This document shows, piece by piece, positions 33,601 to 44,784 of a stretch of 64,000 nucleotides of DNA. Location: assembly GCA_037013495.1 (NCBI GenBank), contig CM072812.1:73973340-74037339 (forward strand), given 5' to 3'. The stretch's first letter is position 1; each line of letters starts with the position of its first letter. This DNA comes from Hippophae tibetana (taxonomy: Eukaryota; Streptophyta; Magnoliopsida; Rosales; Elaeagnaceae). The translations under genes and the position numbers were made by a program. The notes under the pieces are model-generated. The model ran no database searches, was not told the origin of the DNA, and saw nothing but the letters and a program-made list of their open reading frames with translations.

Positions 33601-33983
33601 CTTAATTCTTCAATAAGGGTTTACATATAAAATGATAAAAACTTCAAAAATAATTTATTGATGAATTTTTTTAAAATATTTTGATAAATGCAAATCTTAT
33701 TGGGTTGGGATCTAGTTGAACTAGAGGAGATCAAGCAACAAATAAACCTTCTAATTTTCTTAAAATTTTACAATAGCTATTTGAAACTAGTAATAAATAC
33801 TCAGGCTCATATGCCCTATCCATTGTGATCTTATAATTATTTCCCATCAAAATTAATCAAAAAACGTAAGGAAATTTTGAAAGTTTCCAAATTCAGGTTT
33901 TAAAGTTAAAAAATGTTTACAAAATTTCATTCCAACAGTATGTTAAATGTAGTTCCGTGTTGTTGATATGTTGAGTGATTTAC
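30624..33983. other. AT-rich intergenic sequence, possible CACTA relic in the middle
   Basis: No gene recognised. About 32055-32110 (GAGTCGATTTTAAATCAATTC and nearby) resembles the subterminal repeats of the CACTA element at 48624, and the minus strand at about 32470-32520 reads KIDDEDENVDNED then stop, like that element's gene end. No TIR pair was found. Confidence 0.4.
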
Positions 33984-35427
33984 TGAAAGTTTATAAATTA
34001 TGGACCTAATTAACCTAGAGGGGGTGAATAGGTTATTTTTAATTTTTACTAATTTATAATTTAATAACCTAAACAAAGCAGTCATACATGCAATCGTGTG
34101 TAAAAATAAGTGCGGAAATAAAATAATAACACACGATATTTTTAGGTGGAAACAATCTAGGCTACAACCATGACCTAAGAGGAAAACCACCGGTCCACCA
34201 GACCACCTAATTTTTCACTATGAAAATCAAATGTTAAAGTACAAACTTGGTCCTATGCTACCCTCCCTAGGATACTGCCCCAATGTACTTTACTTACGAG
34301 CCCCTACTCTATTTTCACAGTTTCCAATATTAGCGTGAGTAGTTTCCAGACCAACGTTCCAATAAGCTTACCGCCAATCAGATACATTCCCGAAGTAAGT
34401 ACAAAAAGGTTAGCACAAAACACAAGTGCCTGTGTGTGTTCTAGAACAGATTTAATAATGAATAATCCTAACTAGATGATTCCAAAACATATGTCATTTA
34501 AATTAAATCAACTAGTAAATCCTAGACCAAAAAGATCAAATATAAGTTCAATAAAAATAGCTTCTTTAAAGATTAATAATCAAATCAAATAATTATTTGA
34601 TCTAACAATTTAAGAACAAAAATAAAGAAGAAGCCATAAGAACATAATATCAAAATATCATAAAATAATTAGGCTTATTAATGAATCAAATATAACCACC
34701 AATATTTGATAGATTAACTAAATAAAGAAGCCTAAAGAATTATAATCTTATATTTGTAAAACAAAAGAGAGAAATTAAGAATATTAGAATAATGCTCTTG
34801 TATGGTTAATTGAAACAATGAGTAATGAGTTTTATCTTATGTAATTGATAGATATCTTTTCTATTACAAATAGGATTAATAATACTCATTAATTAAGATA
34901 ACTCATATATGATCGATAAATATCTTTTATATTACAAATAAGATTAATATTACTCATTAATTAAGATAACTCATATATGATTAATAAATATCTTTTCTAT
35001 TACAAATAGAATTAGTATTACTCATTAATTAAGATAACTAATATATGATTAATAAATATTTTTTCTATTACAAATAGGATTGGTATTATTCATTAATTAA
35101 GATAACTCTTATATAAAATAAATTTCTTTTAAAATAAATTTTATTCTATCTTTTATGATAAGAATTTCAAATATAATTTAAATTATATCTTATCTAATAT
35201 CTTTTAGCATATCTTATTTCATATTTTAGCATTAAAAATAATATCATATTTATAAGCATGTACTATTAAATGCATAAATGTAATCCTATGTGTCTTAATT
35301 ATCAAAGATATACCTGAAGTACCATTATTTGAAACTCGAGCATTTGTTTGCCTTTTCTTGATAGACTTGATAACATGACTAAAAATAAATTTACAGATAA
35401 ATATTTTATCCACGAAAATAGCCAACA
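33984..35427 (-). repeat. Solitary Copia LTR, minus strand
   Basis: Minus strand starts TGTTGGCTATTTTCGTGG (35427 downward) and ends CTGTTTGATTATAAACTTTCA-like at 33984 (TATAAACTTTCA is exact). The last ~700 bases match the LTRs at 1942-2689 and 3645-4319. No PBS or internal region follows, so it is a solo LTR or truncated copy. Flanks TTTAC and CTCAT do not form a TSD. Confidence 0.75.
34833..35105 (-). repeat. 68-bp tandem repeat within the solo LTR
   Basis: About four units of 68 bp built on TCTTTTCTATTACAAATAGG and CTCATTAATTAAGATAACTC, 85-95% alike by eye. It lies in the upstream (U3) part of the LTR. Confidence 0.9.
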
Positions 35428-35429
35428 CT

Positions 35430-36075
35430 CATAATCCTTACACTTACAAAATTTGTTTTCGAGTGGGCTAATTAAGATTTTATTAAAACATTAAGACATA
35501 TATGCATTTAGATACATGAGTATGAGATTGTAATTACCTTAGATTGTATAACATATTGAGCTATTAGTGATTGTACTACATCATGTGATGTTGAGATTCG
35601 GGAGAAAAGCCAAATTCACTTTTGAATCGTAGTTGTTATGGAGACAATAAAGGAGACAACTTAAGCGCAGTTGAGTATAGTGTTCCATATGGTATAGATT
35701 AGCATATACTATTTTAGGTTATGAATTGTTAGTTTTCTTTTTAGTAGTGAATCGATTCATTTCGAGTGATTGTTTTAAATAACTCATGTGATTGAAAAAA
35801 AAATTTACTACTTTCCTATCTATTACATGCTATCTATTATTAATATATATATATATATATATATTGATATGTTATAAACCGAATGTTTCCTTTTCTATGT
35901 TTATATGCCTATTCATTTACATACATTGTTTGTTTTCACTTCATGCGAAAGTTAGATGAGTAAGTTATCAACATCACCTTATTTTAATCGTGTACCAAAT
36001 CTCGTACTATTTTGTCCATAATTTGGCTTCTTGTTCAATAGAAGAGCACAAGGAAGATAATTTTAATATTTTTGA
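35430..36075. other. AT-rich intergenic sequence with TA microsatellite
   Basis: (AT) run at about 35843-35864; no gene seen. Confidence 0.6.
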
Positions 36076-36083
36076 AATTTCTT

Positions 36084-36117
36084 CAAATATTTGTAATATT
36101 TGTTTTGTGCAAGCCTC

Positions 36118-36172
<55 letters not shown>

Positions 36173-36436
36173 ATTATTAAGAAACAGGTATATTAAACGG
36201 TTCAAGCCCCTGAATATTTTAATTTAATAATAAATACGTGAAGGAGCTCCTTGTAAGTGTTAATTTAAAGATATCTTAATTAATATATTAATATTTTAAA
36301 TATTTTATATTATTAAAAGGTTTGTTTTAGTATCCAATTTAAATATTAGTATTTTTTTATTTTTTTAATTATAAATAATATCAAATATTTGTAATATTTG
36401 TTTTATACAAATTTCCTTTTATACATATATACATAT

Positions 36437-36467
<31 letters not shown>

Positions 36468-36664
36468 TATTATTAAAAAAAGAAGTATATTAAAATATTA
36501 AATCCTCTTTAATATTTTAATTTAATAATATATATGTGAAGGAGAGTATTTCAGAGATATCTCAATTAATATATTAATATTTTAAATATTTTATATTATT
36601 AAAAGATTTATTTTAATATCTAATTTAAATATTAGTATTTTTTTATTTTTTTTTAATTGTAAAT
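36084..36664. repeat. 298-bp tandem duplication with TA/CATATA microsatellites
   Basis: Copy 1 starts CAAATATTTGTAATATTTG at 36084, copy 2 at 36382; both contain a TA microsatellite (36122-36170, about 24 TA units; and 36420-36470, starting as ATACAT units), then matching AATATTTTAATTTAATAATA and AATTAATATATTAATATTTT blocks. Confidence 0.9.
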
Positions 36665-36666
36665 CA

Positions 36667-37271
36667 TTTTTAGTTCAAAATACCTTTTTAGCTTTTTAGT
36701 GAAGGATTTCTTTTTTACTTTTCAAAAATAAATAGAGTAAAAAAATAATTTCTTTTTGTTGGAGACTGGGTTTAGTAGGTTCGAATAAAATTTATGAAAA
36801 AATAAAAATTGTTAACTTTTCGCTTTTAAACAAACAAATAATATAAATAAGTATTAAAAATCATAACATTTTAACAATTTTATTCACTTATGATGAAAAT
36901 ATTTTTAATAACTAGATGATAGGGATAAATTAGAAAATTATGCAAATGTTACATATTTTTTTATTAATTTTTTTTTTTTACAAATAATTTATCATATAAG
37001 ATTCATTAATTTCTTAATAAAAATGGTCAAAAACTAATCTTTAGAGAAGAAAATGTCAAAATTTAGGTATATATAAATAAATCATAAACAAATTATGTCT
37101 ATAGTGTATACCCTTAACCGTAAAAATACAAATTTGTATTAATAATACTCTTATGAAAAAAAGAGTTTTTAAAAATTAATAATTTTTTTTCATTTTTTAA
37201 CTCTAATTAATTTTCAAAATGTAAAAACAAAAGTCTTTCACTAAAAGGTCAAAATGGTATTTTTAGTTAAA
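36667..37271. mobile_element. Small foldback element with 80-bp inverted ends (MITE-like)
   Basis: Left arm 36667-36746 pairs with right arm 37192-37271. Shared blocks are AAAATACC, CTTTTTAGTGAA/CCTTTTAGTGAA, TTTTTAC and AGAGT. The 445-bp interior is AT-rich, without ORF. No clear target duplication, so superfamily is undetermined. Confidence 0.65.
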
Positions 37272-37960
37272 TTTTTTGATTATTATTCAAAAAAATTATA
37301 AAAAAAGTGCCAACACTTAATTAGATATCAAAATTCAACATTTTAATAACATGAGATATATAAGATAATAGTACATTAACAGTAGTTCCAGTGATGTATC
37401 AATCCCCTCCTATTGCATCAACAGAGCACATAAGTCTTATAGATTTTTGGTGAATCATATAAATTATATTATTTGTATAAAATTAACATTAAAATTATAT
37501 TATTTGTATAAAATTAACATTAAAATTATATTTTGACTATTAATAGAGAAATTTGATAAAATTTCTATCACATGACTCCTTTTTTTTCTAGTCATTTTTA
37601 CCTTTTATTTCTAACTATATAATTTATATAATCAACCTTAATAGCCTTAATAAAATTGTTATTTGAAAATAAAAACATAAAAAATCTAGTCATAATAATA
37701 CCAACAAAATACCGAATATGATAAAATTATTTCTTAAATTTTAGTTAATATAAAATTTTAATATTAATTTTAAAAAAACAACATGAAATATATAATTTAT
37801 TAAAAAGTTATAGAAACTATGCACTCCACTAAGTCACATGAGCTCTAATGCCTTTGACCTAATAAATCAACAAACCTCTCAATATAAAATTATCAATCAC
37901 AATAAACATTTAATTTATTTCTTTGTTTATCTATCTATACTATCTAACTATCTCTACCAG
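37272..37960. other. AT-rich intergenic sequence
   Basis: A 34-base unit with ATTATATTATTTGTATAAAA is repeated in tandem at about 37457-37525. Nothing else recognised. Confidence 0.6.
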
Positions 37961-37963
37961 GTT

Positions 37964-38128
37964 GTGGCTCTTGAAACTCTGGCTTGTCTTGAGATCGTGG
38001 CTCTTGAAGCTCTGGCTTGTCTCGAGAATGTGGCTCTTGAAGCTATATCTTGTCTTGAAGTTATGGCTCTTGAAGCTATATATTGTTTTGAAGTTACATC
38101 TCTTGCGACTCTTGGTTGCTCAGGGCAT
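37964..38128 (+). repeat. 33-bp minisatellite encoding 11-residue repeats
   Basis: Four full 33-bp units (37964-38095) and a fifth diverged one. In the longest frame (37838-38161, 107 codons) they read VALETLACLEI, VALEALACLEN, VALEAISCLEV, MALEAIYCFEV. Substitutions between units keep Leu/Glu/Cys positions, and the period is divisible by three, so the array stays open. A CAG acceptor-like site (TCTCTACCAG) stands just before it. Whether it is expressed is unknown; no family was recognised. Confidence 0.75.
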
Positions 38129-38129
38129 T

Positions 38130-39399
38130 ATTTGGAAGTTCTTTATCTCATTAGCAAATGATTTGGGTTGTAAATTTTACCAATTGTGAAGAACATTTAA
38201 ATTGTGGCATTGTGGCAGATTAGGAAATTAGACTTCTAGCTAGACTCAATTAATCTTCAAACTCAAATTTCTTAAAATTTTATACAAATTTATTATATAT
38301 TTACTTATAAAAATGCAATATTATAGTTAAAAATGTTTTTTTTATTAGTACTTAATAACAATCAAAACAAACTATATAATTATGAGTCACTAAAATACAA
38401 AATGACTAAAGTCATTCATTATAAAGTAAAATGACATTGAAAGTTTTTCATCGCAGTGAACGACGACAGGTCTAAACATGAAAAGAGATAGACTAAGAGA
38501 GAAAGAAGGTAGAATGATAAAATTCATTTTTTTATAAATTAATCGAATTTTATTTTTTATTATTGTTTTTACATGGTGCATATTTTTTTATTTAAAAACT
38601 AAATATTAAAAAGTATATTGCATGTATATTTTAGTTTTTTAAAGTACAAAAATATATAATTTTTTTGGGAGGAGATAAAGCTATGAAGTAATCAAAAAGT
38701 GTCAGACTATTTAGAAAGAAAGAAAAAATAATAAAAAGGCAAAAATATAAAATCATGTTACTCTTTGAAAAAATATTTTTGTATTATAATAGTTTTTGGA
38801 TTTTTGTGAATGTAATTTAAATTTGATAAATATATAGTGGTATTAATTATCATATTATTTGTATTTTATTGATAAATAAATATATAATTATAATTATTTT
38901 ATAAGCAATCAAATCTAAATATAATATAAACATTACTGAATTATAACGATGTTGATAATAATTGTAGAAATTTATTTAATAAATAATTTAAATATAATAA
39001 ATAATGTATGAACTTATCCGATTAATATTTTTATTATATAAGAAGTGAATTCTACATAAATGATATATATAATTTGATTCAATTTAATAAGCATTTTTGC
39101 TTAAAATAGTTTATATTAATTGACTATTTTTTTTAATTGATATGAGATATGATATGATCTTAATATAAAAATTATTAATTCAACAAAAATATGATATAAT
39201 TATAATTGAATTGATCGGACATATATTAAATTAGTTATCTTGAATTGTACAAATTATCATTTTTAATTTAATAAAATAATAATACATAAAAACATATTTA
39301 TTATATGAAAATTTTGATATTTATTGATTTTAAAAAAACTAATAAAAAGTATATATAAAATACAATTTATTTGTCGATCAAATTGATACTTTTTATATA
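38130..39399. other. AT-rich intergenic sequence; dispersed repeat at 38880-39335
   Basis: 38880-39335 is the reverse complement of the repeat at 13605-14235 (for example TTAATTGATATGA and CAATAAATATCAAAAT-type blocks read on the minus strand). The remainder shows nothing. Confidence 0.5.
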
Positions 39400-39404
39400 T
39401 AAAG

Positions 39405-39977
39405 TGATGTAGCGAAAGCTTATAAAGAAGTAGGACTCTGTTCGTTTCTTGAAAAATCGTTTGAATCTATGAACTCAAAAAAATAAGTTTCAGAAAGAGA
39501 ATTCTTTATTGCATAAAAGTTAACTTACTATGAAAATAAAAAGCCTTATATAGGATGAAAACCTTAATTTGACTAGAAATATAAATCTAGGAAAGAAATA
39601 ACTAAAATAAGGAAAAATATTAAAATTTCAAAAAATAAGAATATTCAATTAAAAGCATAAATCAAAAGTCTTAAACTTAAGCAACAATATGGTAAAAGGA
39701 CAACTCCAAATGTCAAATGCAACTCTCAAAATTAAGGAGCACATTATTATCAAAAATAGTAAAAACGCGCTTTTGAAAACCCAAACAAAGGAATTTTCCC
39801 GAAAAGCGGCATGCTTCCTAGCAAAGCTAGGCGTATTGAATAGCAAATCGATTCCAAGACATTCACCAAATTTCACGCAATTTTGACATTTGACCCTTCT
39901 CAGTCTACTAGTGTCATTTCTGATTTTGTTTTTGGAGATCCCTCCATGCTAGGAATTTTTCTGTAATTTGTTTTACA
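39405..39977 (-). repeat. 3' LTR of Gypsy element (left)
   Basis: Plus-strand reading TGATGTAGCGAAAGCTTATAAAGAAG to GTAATTTGTTTTACA. Aligns with 44295-44784; holds an extra stretch (about 39800-39880) absent from the other copy. Confidence 0.8.
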
Positions 39978-41690
39978 TTAGTCTCCTCTGCTTGAAATTT
40001 ATCATTAATTTTATGTAGAATATAGAAAGGACCATATTTCTTATCCTTTAGCTTGTTGTAAGTGCCTATTAGGAGTCTTCCTTTACGCAAATAAACCATC
40101 ACTATATCTCCCTCTTGAAATACTTGAGCCTTTCTCTTTTTATCAATAGCCACTTTGTATTTGGCATTAGATTCTTCTAAATTTTTCCGCACCTCTTCTT
40201 GAATAGCCTTGATACGATCCACCATATTTTCTACTACAATACTCAAACCTGGAAGTTTTGGTAGAAGAGCCAAGTCTAAAGCATAGCATAGAGGACATCA
40301 ATAAAAAAATTGGAATGGAGTCTTCCCAGTAGACTAATTTAGCATACTATTATAAGAAAATTTAGCCTATGCCAGAGCAAGATCCCACTGTTTTGGCTTC
40401 TCACCATAAATACAACGAATTAAGTTCCCAAGAATACGGTTCACCACTTCCGTTTGACAATCGGACGAAGGATGACTTGTGCTACTAAAATTAAGGGATG
40501 TGTCAATTTGCCTCTATAAAGTCAACCAAAAATGACTCAAGAACTTGGTGTCCCTATCTGAAGTGATGGATTAGGGAACCCCATGCAAACGAACAACTTC
40601 TTTGAAAAACAAATTTGTCACATTCACTGCATCGGAAGTCTTTTTGCAAGCAATAAGGTGAGTCATTTTGGAATACCTATCAACCACCACATATACAGAA
40701 ACAAATCCACATTGGGTTCGCAAAAGACCCAAGACAAAGTCCATGGAAATATCCTCCTAAGGTGGTGTTGGAACAAGCAAAGGTATGTGCAAGCCAATGT
40801 TTTGGGATTGGCCTTTGGAAGCCTAACAAATGGGGCATTGTTTAACATAATTGCCAATGTCTCATTTCAGTTAGGGCCATAATATGCATTTGATCTCGTA
40901 GTGAACACCTCGGGATACACAATTGGTTGCCTCAAAATAGATATTCCTCTTGAATATGCATTCCATCAATAGAAAGTCCGGACTCACAATTTTCTCAAAT
41001 CTCCTGAAAATCTTCATCGTAGACATATAGCTTTTTAAGGCAATCAAACTCAACCACTTTAGTTTGCATTGTAACAAGCAACAATGCCTTCCTACTTAGA
41101 GCATCAACAACCCATTTTAACTGATCCATTTTATGCTTCAAAGTGAAAGTAAAGCGATGTATAAAAGAAATCCAACGAGCATGCCTCCGATTGACACTAT
41201 TTTAGCTATTGATAAATTTCAATGCTTAGTGGTCACTAAATAAGACAAACTCCCTCTACACCAAATAGTGTTCCCAAAAACTTCAAGGTTCATAAAATAG
41301 CATACAATTCAAGCTCAAAAGTATACCATTTTTGGCGAGCTTTACTAAGCTTCTCACCGTAAAAAGCAATTAGTCTACCTTCTTGAGAAAGTACAGCAAC
41401 AACGCCAACAATAGAGGCATCGCACTATACTTCAAGGTGCTAAAACTTGGGTAGATGATAATTTATTCTTGATTAGTGAAAAAATCTATTCAGCTTCTTT
41501 TTACCAATGGAATTCTCCCTTCTTCATGCATTTAGTAATTAGTGCAACTATCCGGCTAAAATCTCTGACAAATCACCTGTAAAACGTTGCCAAACCATGA
41601 AAACTATGAATCTTTCCCACTGCTTACGGAGTTGGCCACTCCCTAATGACACAAATCTTTTCTTCATCAACTTTAATCCCATTAGCACTC
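39914..41690 (-). pseudogene. Gypsy RNase H and integrase relic
   Basis: 39914-40273 is an intact block: RKNLEESNAKYK, KKRKAQVFQEGDIVMVYLRK, KKYGPFYILHKIND, the integrase C-terminal domain that binds DNA. Upstream (40300-40900) the core is readable in pieces: [49 protein letters not shown] (second Asp), [14 protein letters not shown] (Glu). The His/Cys and RNase H parts lie at 40870-41690 with stops. The last 20 codons of the frame run inside the 3' LTR. Confidence 0.88.
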
Positions 41691-41699
41691 ACTACAAAT

Positions 41700-42260
41700 C
41701 CCAAAAATAACAAACTGTTGGTCATAAAGTTGCACTTCTTTAAATTAACATACAATTTATTTTAATGCAAAACTGTGAGTACTTCCCTCAAGTGCTCACA
41801 ATGGTCAGATTCATTATGGCTATAAATTAATATATCATCAAAATATCCCACAATTTTTTTTCTAGTGAATGGTTTTAATACCTAGTTCATGAGCCGCATG
41901 AAAGTACTAGGCACATTAGTATGTCCAAACAACATTACTAACCATTTGTACAACCCCTCCTTGGTCTTGAAAGCAGTCTTCCATTCATCTCCAGGGTTGA
42001 TCTGAATCTGATGATACCCGTTATGCAAGTCAAGTTTTGGAAAGACTCTGGATCTAGCCAGCATGTCTAGCATATCTTTCAATCGAGGAATAGGGAACCT
42101 ATATTTAATGGTGATCCTATTGATTTCCTAGCTATCAATTCACATGCACCAACTATCATCCTTCTTTGGAACTAACAAGGTTGATACTGCGTAAGGACTC
42201 ATGCTCTCCTACACTAATCCCTTTTTAATCAACTCTTCTATCTACTTTTGTAGAATCTCA
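41700..42260 (-). pseudogene. Gypsy reverse transcriptase relic
   Basis: 41882-42082 reads [20 protein letters not shown] and [20 protein letters not shown], then [20 protein letters not shown]. After one stop the frame continues with FTRKKIVGYFDDILIYSH; YFDD (41834-41845) is the catalytic box. Upstream residues match the region after SLPNRPHY. Stops occur at about 41880 and 42130 and beyond. Confidence 0.93.
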
Positions 42261-42930
42261 CTTTCCTTAGGACTCATCCAGTAATGTGGACGATTAGGCA
42301 AACTGGCTCTCGATGTGAGAACAATTTGATGTTCTATGTTGCGTATAGGAGGAAACCCATATGGGAGCTCTAACGGTATAATTTCCTGAAATGCCTCTAA
42401 TAGAGGTTTAAGTGCGGGTGGAATTTCCATAAAATCCTTTCCAACTTCTCCCCCAACTACTACAACAAAAATTTCTCTGGATTCCTTAGTTTCTTCTATG
42501 AATTCACTTACATCCACCAAAAATATTGATTTTCCCTTTGACTTTGGTTCAACAATGGAAAATTCCTCTTTTATAGGCCCTAAAACCATCTTTAGACCTC
42601 ATTTCATGAAAACATATATGTTATCATGGCCCTTATATGTAGCATCCACATCAAACTGTCATGGTCGACCCAAAATAATATGGCAAGCATCCATCTCCGC
42701 AATGTCACACACGACCTCATTTGCATAATTCTTCCCAATTGAAAATTTAATGTAGTAGATTTTAGGTACCTTCACTTCAACACCCCGTTTAATCCATCCA
42801 ATCTTGTACGGTGAAAGATGTTTCTCAGTCTGCAAGTTCAACTTAGCAACCATTGCTTTCGACATTATATTTTCACTACTGCCATTATCAATAATAACCT
42901 TAAAAACCCGTTTATTCACAGTACATCTAG
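42242..42930 (-). pseudogene. Gypsy protease and protease-RT linker
   Basis: 42659-42919: VIIDNGSSENIMSKAMVAK (active site D-N-G, normally D-S-G), HLSPYKIGWIKRGVEVKVPK, VVCDIAEMDACHIILGRP. 42242-42589: ELPYGFPPIRNIEHQIVL, ASLPNRPHYWMSPKESEI, the lead into RT. Between them is a short gap with stops. Confidence 0.92.
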
Positions 42931-43144
42931 TTCATAATATATTGTGTTGATGAGATGGTTCTGCCCACTTCGGTGCTAACAATAGTCATTGAAGAAGCAG
43001 AGAGCATGACAACAACTCCTTTTCGTCACCACCCGTTACTTCTTCCTCTTCATAAGTATAGGTCGTTTCATTCTCATTCTCTTCTACCTCAAATCTACCA
43101 TCTTCTTTTGTCTCCACTAAGTTAATTGTACCCCTTTTAGGACA

Positions 43145-44262
43145 CTAGTTGCAATGGTGTCCTGGTTGTCTACATCTATAGAACTTATCAAACCTCAGAC
43201 TAGCATAAGGGTTGCGAGGTGCCACATCTGGTGGAATAGTATTGGCTGGCTTTATTGGACCTCTACTACTACCTATCCCGCGAGTGGTGTTAGATAAAAA
43301 TGGTTGAGTCATTGGGGTTTTTCCTTTATTTACGGTAGGATGGTTAGAATCAAAGAAATTCCTTGCTACACCTACCGCGTTCGATCTGTCCAATTGGGTT
43401 TTTTCTTTAATGGCCAACACAATGACTTCGGTTAATGTGCAGACTGTTTACATTGCAACTCGATCTTATATAGCCTAACGATGTCCCCCAACAAATATAG
43501 CAACTTGTTACGCATCTATTTCCACCAGATTATTAAAAATGATAGCTTGTGGAATTCCTCTAGGTAAGTCTCGAATGTCCTACTTCCTTTACTACAAACT
43601 TGATATTGTTGAAACATAATTTTCTCATAATCTAAAGGTAGATATCTCGATCATAATAGTTGTCTCATCTTAGCCTATGTTCGAACCATCCATTTTCCTT
43701 ATTGCGTTCATGTAATTTGCAACTACTCCCACCAAGTAGAAGCTCCCCTCATTAGTTTATATGTGACTAATTTCACCTTTTTATCTTCAAAGATATCCAT
43801 ATAATAAAAAAATCGCTCGACTAACAGCAACCAATCAAGAAACCCCTCGATACCAAGTTTACCATTAAAACCGGGTAGGTCCATCTTCATACGAGAGGTC
43901 TGTCGATCATGTGCCCCTTGGTAATCCCTCTGATTATCCCAGAATATAGATTCAACATCCTCTTCATTCCCACTCAGGTTTTCCTCATAGGCTAGTTACC
44001 TATGTAGAATCTTTGGATGACATTCACGAACAACTTTTATCCTTCATAAAAAAGGTTAGGGATTCATATGACCTTCGTTTAGCCCATTATTCTCTATCGT
44101 CAACCTAACAAGAGTTGTTTAGACCTCTCACAATGCTTATTGCATCTCATGTTGCGCTTGTTGAGTTTCACGTTGGAAGAGTCGAAACTCAACCCATGTG
44201 ACCATATTTTCCTCACAATCATCTCTGACAAGGACTTCAGGTTCGTTATGTGTATTTTCCAT
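43145..44262 (-). pseudogene. Gypsy gag relic with degenerate zinc knuckle
   Basis: Starts MENTHNEPEVLVRDD at 44262, 19 bases after the PBS. Middle: MKMDLPGFNGKLGIEGFLDW, VERFFYYMDIFEDKKVKLV, YKLMRGASTWWE, typical gag. C-terminal block 43145-43420 ends with FYRCRQPGHHCN: the first knuckle Cys is Phe. Stops interrupt it at about 44138, 43735 and others. Confidence 0.88.
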
Positions 44263-44280
44263 CTGAATAGGATTAAGCTT

Positions 44281-44292
44281 GGTTTAATACCA
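44281..44292 (-). other. Primer binding site of Gypsy element (diverged)
   Basis: Minus strand TGGTATTAAACC, two bases after the LTR end; differs from TGGTATCAGAGC at three positions. Confidence 0.7.
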
Positions 44293-44294
44293 AC

Positions 44295-44784
44295 TGACTA
44301 GCATAATCTTATAAAGAAGTAGGACTTTGCCTGCTTCTTGAAAATTCGTTCGAATCCACAAACTTAGAAAAATAAGTCTCAAAAAGAGAATTCTTTATTG
44401 AATAAAAGTTAACTTACAATTAAAAGAAAAGACCTTTATATAAGCTATAAACCTTAAATCAACTAGGAATATAAATCTAAAAAAGAAATAACTAAAATAA
44501 GGAAAAATATTAAAATTTTAAAAAATAGGACTATTTGAATTAAAAACATAAATCAAAATCTCCAAACTTAAGCAACAATTTGGTAAAAGGACAACTCTAA
44601 ATGGCAACTACAACTCTCGAAATTAAACAACACATTATTACAAAAAATAGTAAAAACGCACTTTTAAAAGGCCAAACGAAGGAATTTGTCGACGTTTGAC
44701 CCTTCTTGATCTACTAGTATTTTTTTCGATTTTGTTTTTAGAGATTTGTGTGCTAGGAATTCTTCTGCAATCTATTATATATCA
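44295..44784 (-). repeat. 5' LTR of Gypsy element (right)
   Basis: Plus-strand reading TGACTAGCATAATCTTATAAAG to CTATTATATATCA; partner of 39405-39977. Confidence 0.8.

Larger units (their letters stand above)
39405..44784 (-). mobile_element. Near full-length Gypsy retrotransposon, minus strand
   Basis: LTRs 39405-39977 (3') and 44295-44784 (5'). PBS TGGTATTAAACC (minus) at 44281-44292, purine tract CAGAGGAGACTAA at 39978-39990. Internal order gag, knuckle, protease, RT, RNase H, integrase is the Gypsy order. Flanks TAAAG and TAAAA agree at four of five bases. The LTRs are clearly diverged and differ by about 80 bp of indels, and the coding region has many stops, so it is older than the Copia at 6.6-11.8 kb. 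Confidence 0.9.

Noticed and set aside
34833-35105. Regularly spaced repeats considered as CRISPR-like
   Set aside because: Contiguous 68-bp units without unique spacers, within a plant LTR.
33979-35432. Target duplication of the solo LTR
   Set aside because: Flanks TTTAC and CTCAT do not match; the copy may be truncated.
37923-38189. Second open frame over the 33-bp minisatellite (WLLKLWLV repeats)
   Set aside because: A 33-bp period keeps more than one frame open; this frame has no acceptor-linked context and unit changes are less conservative in it.
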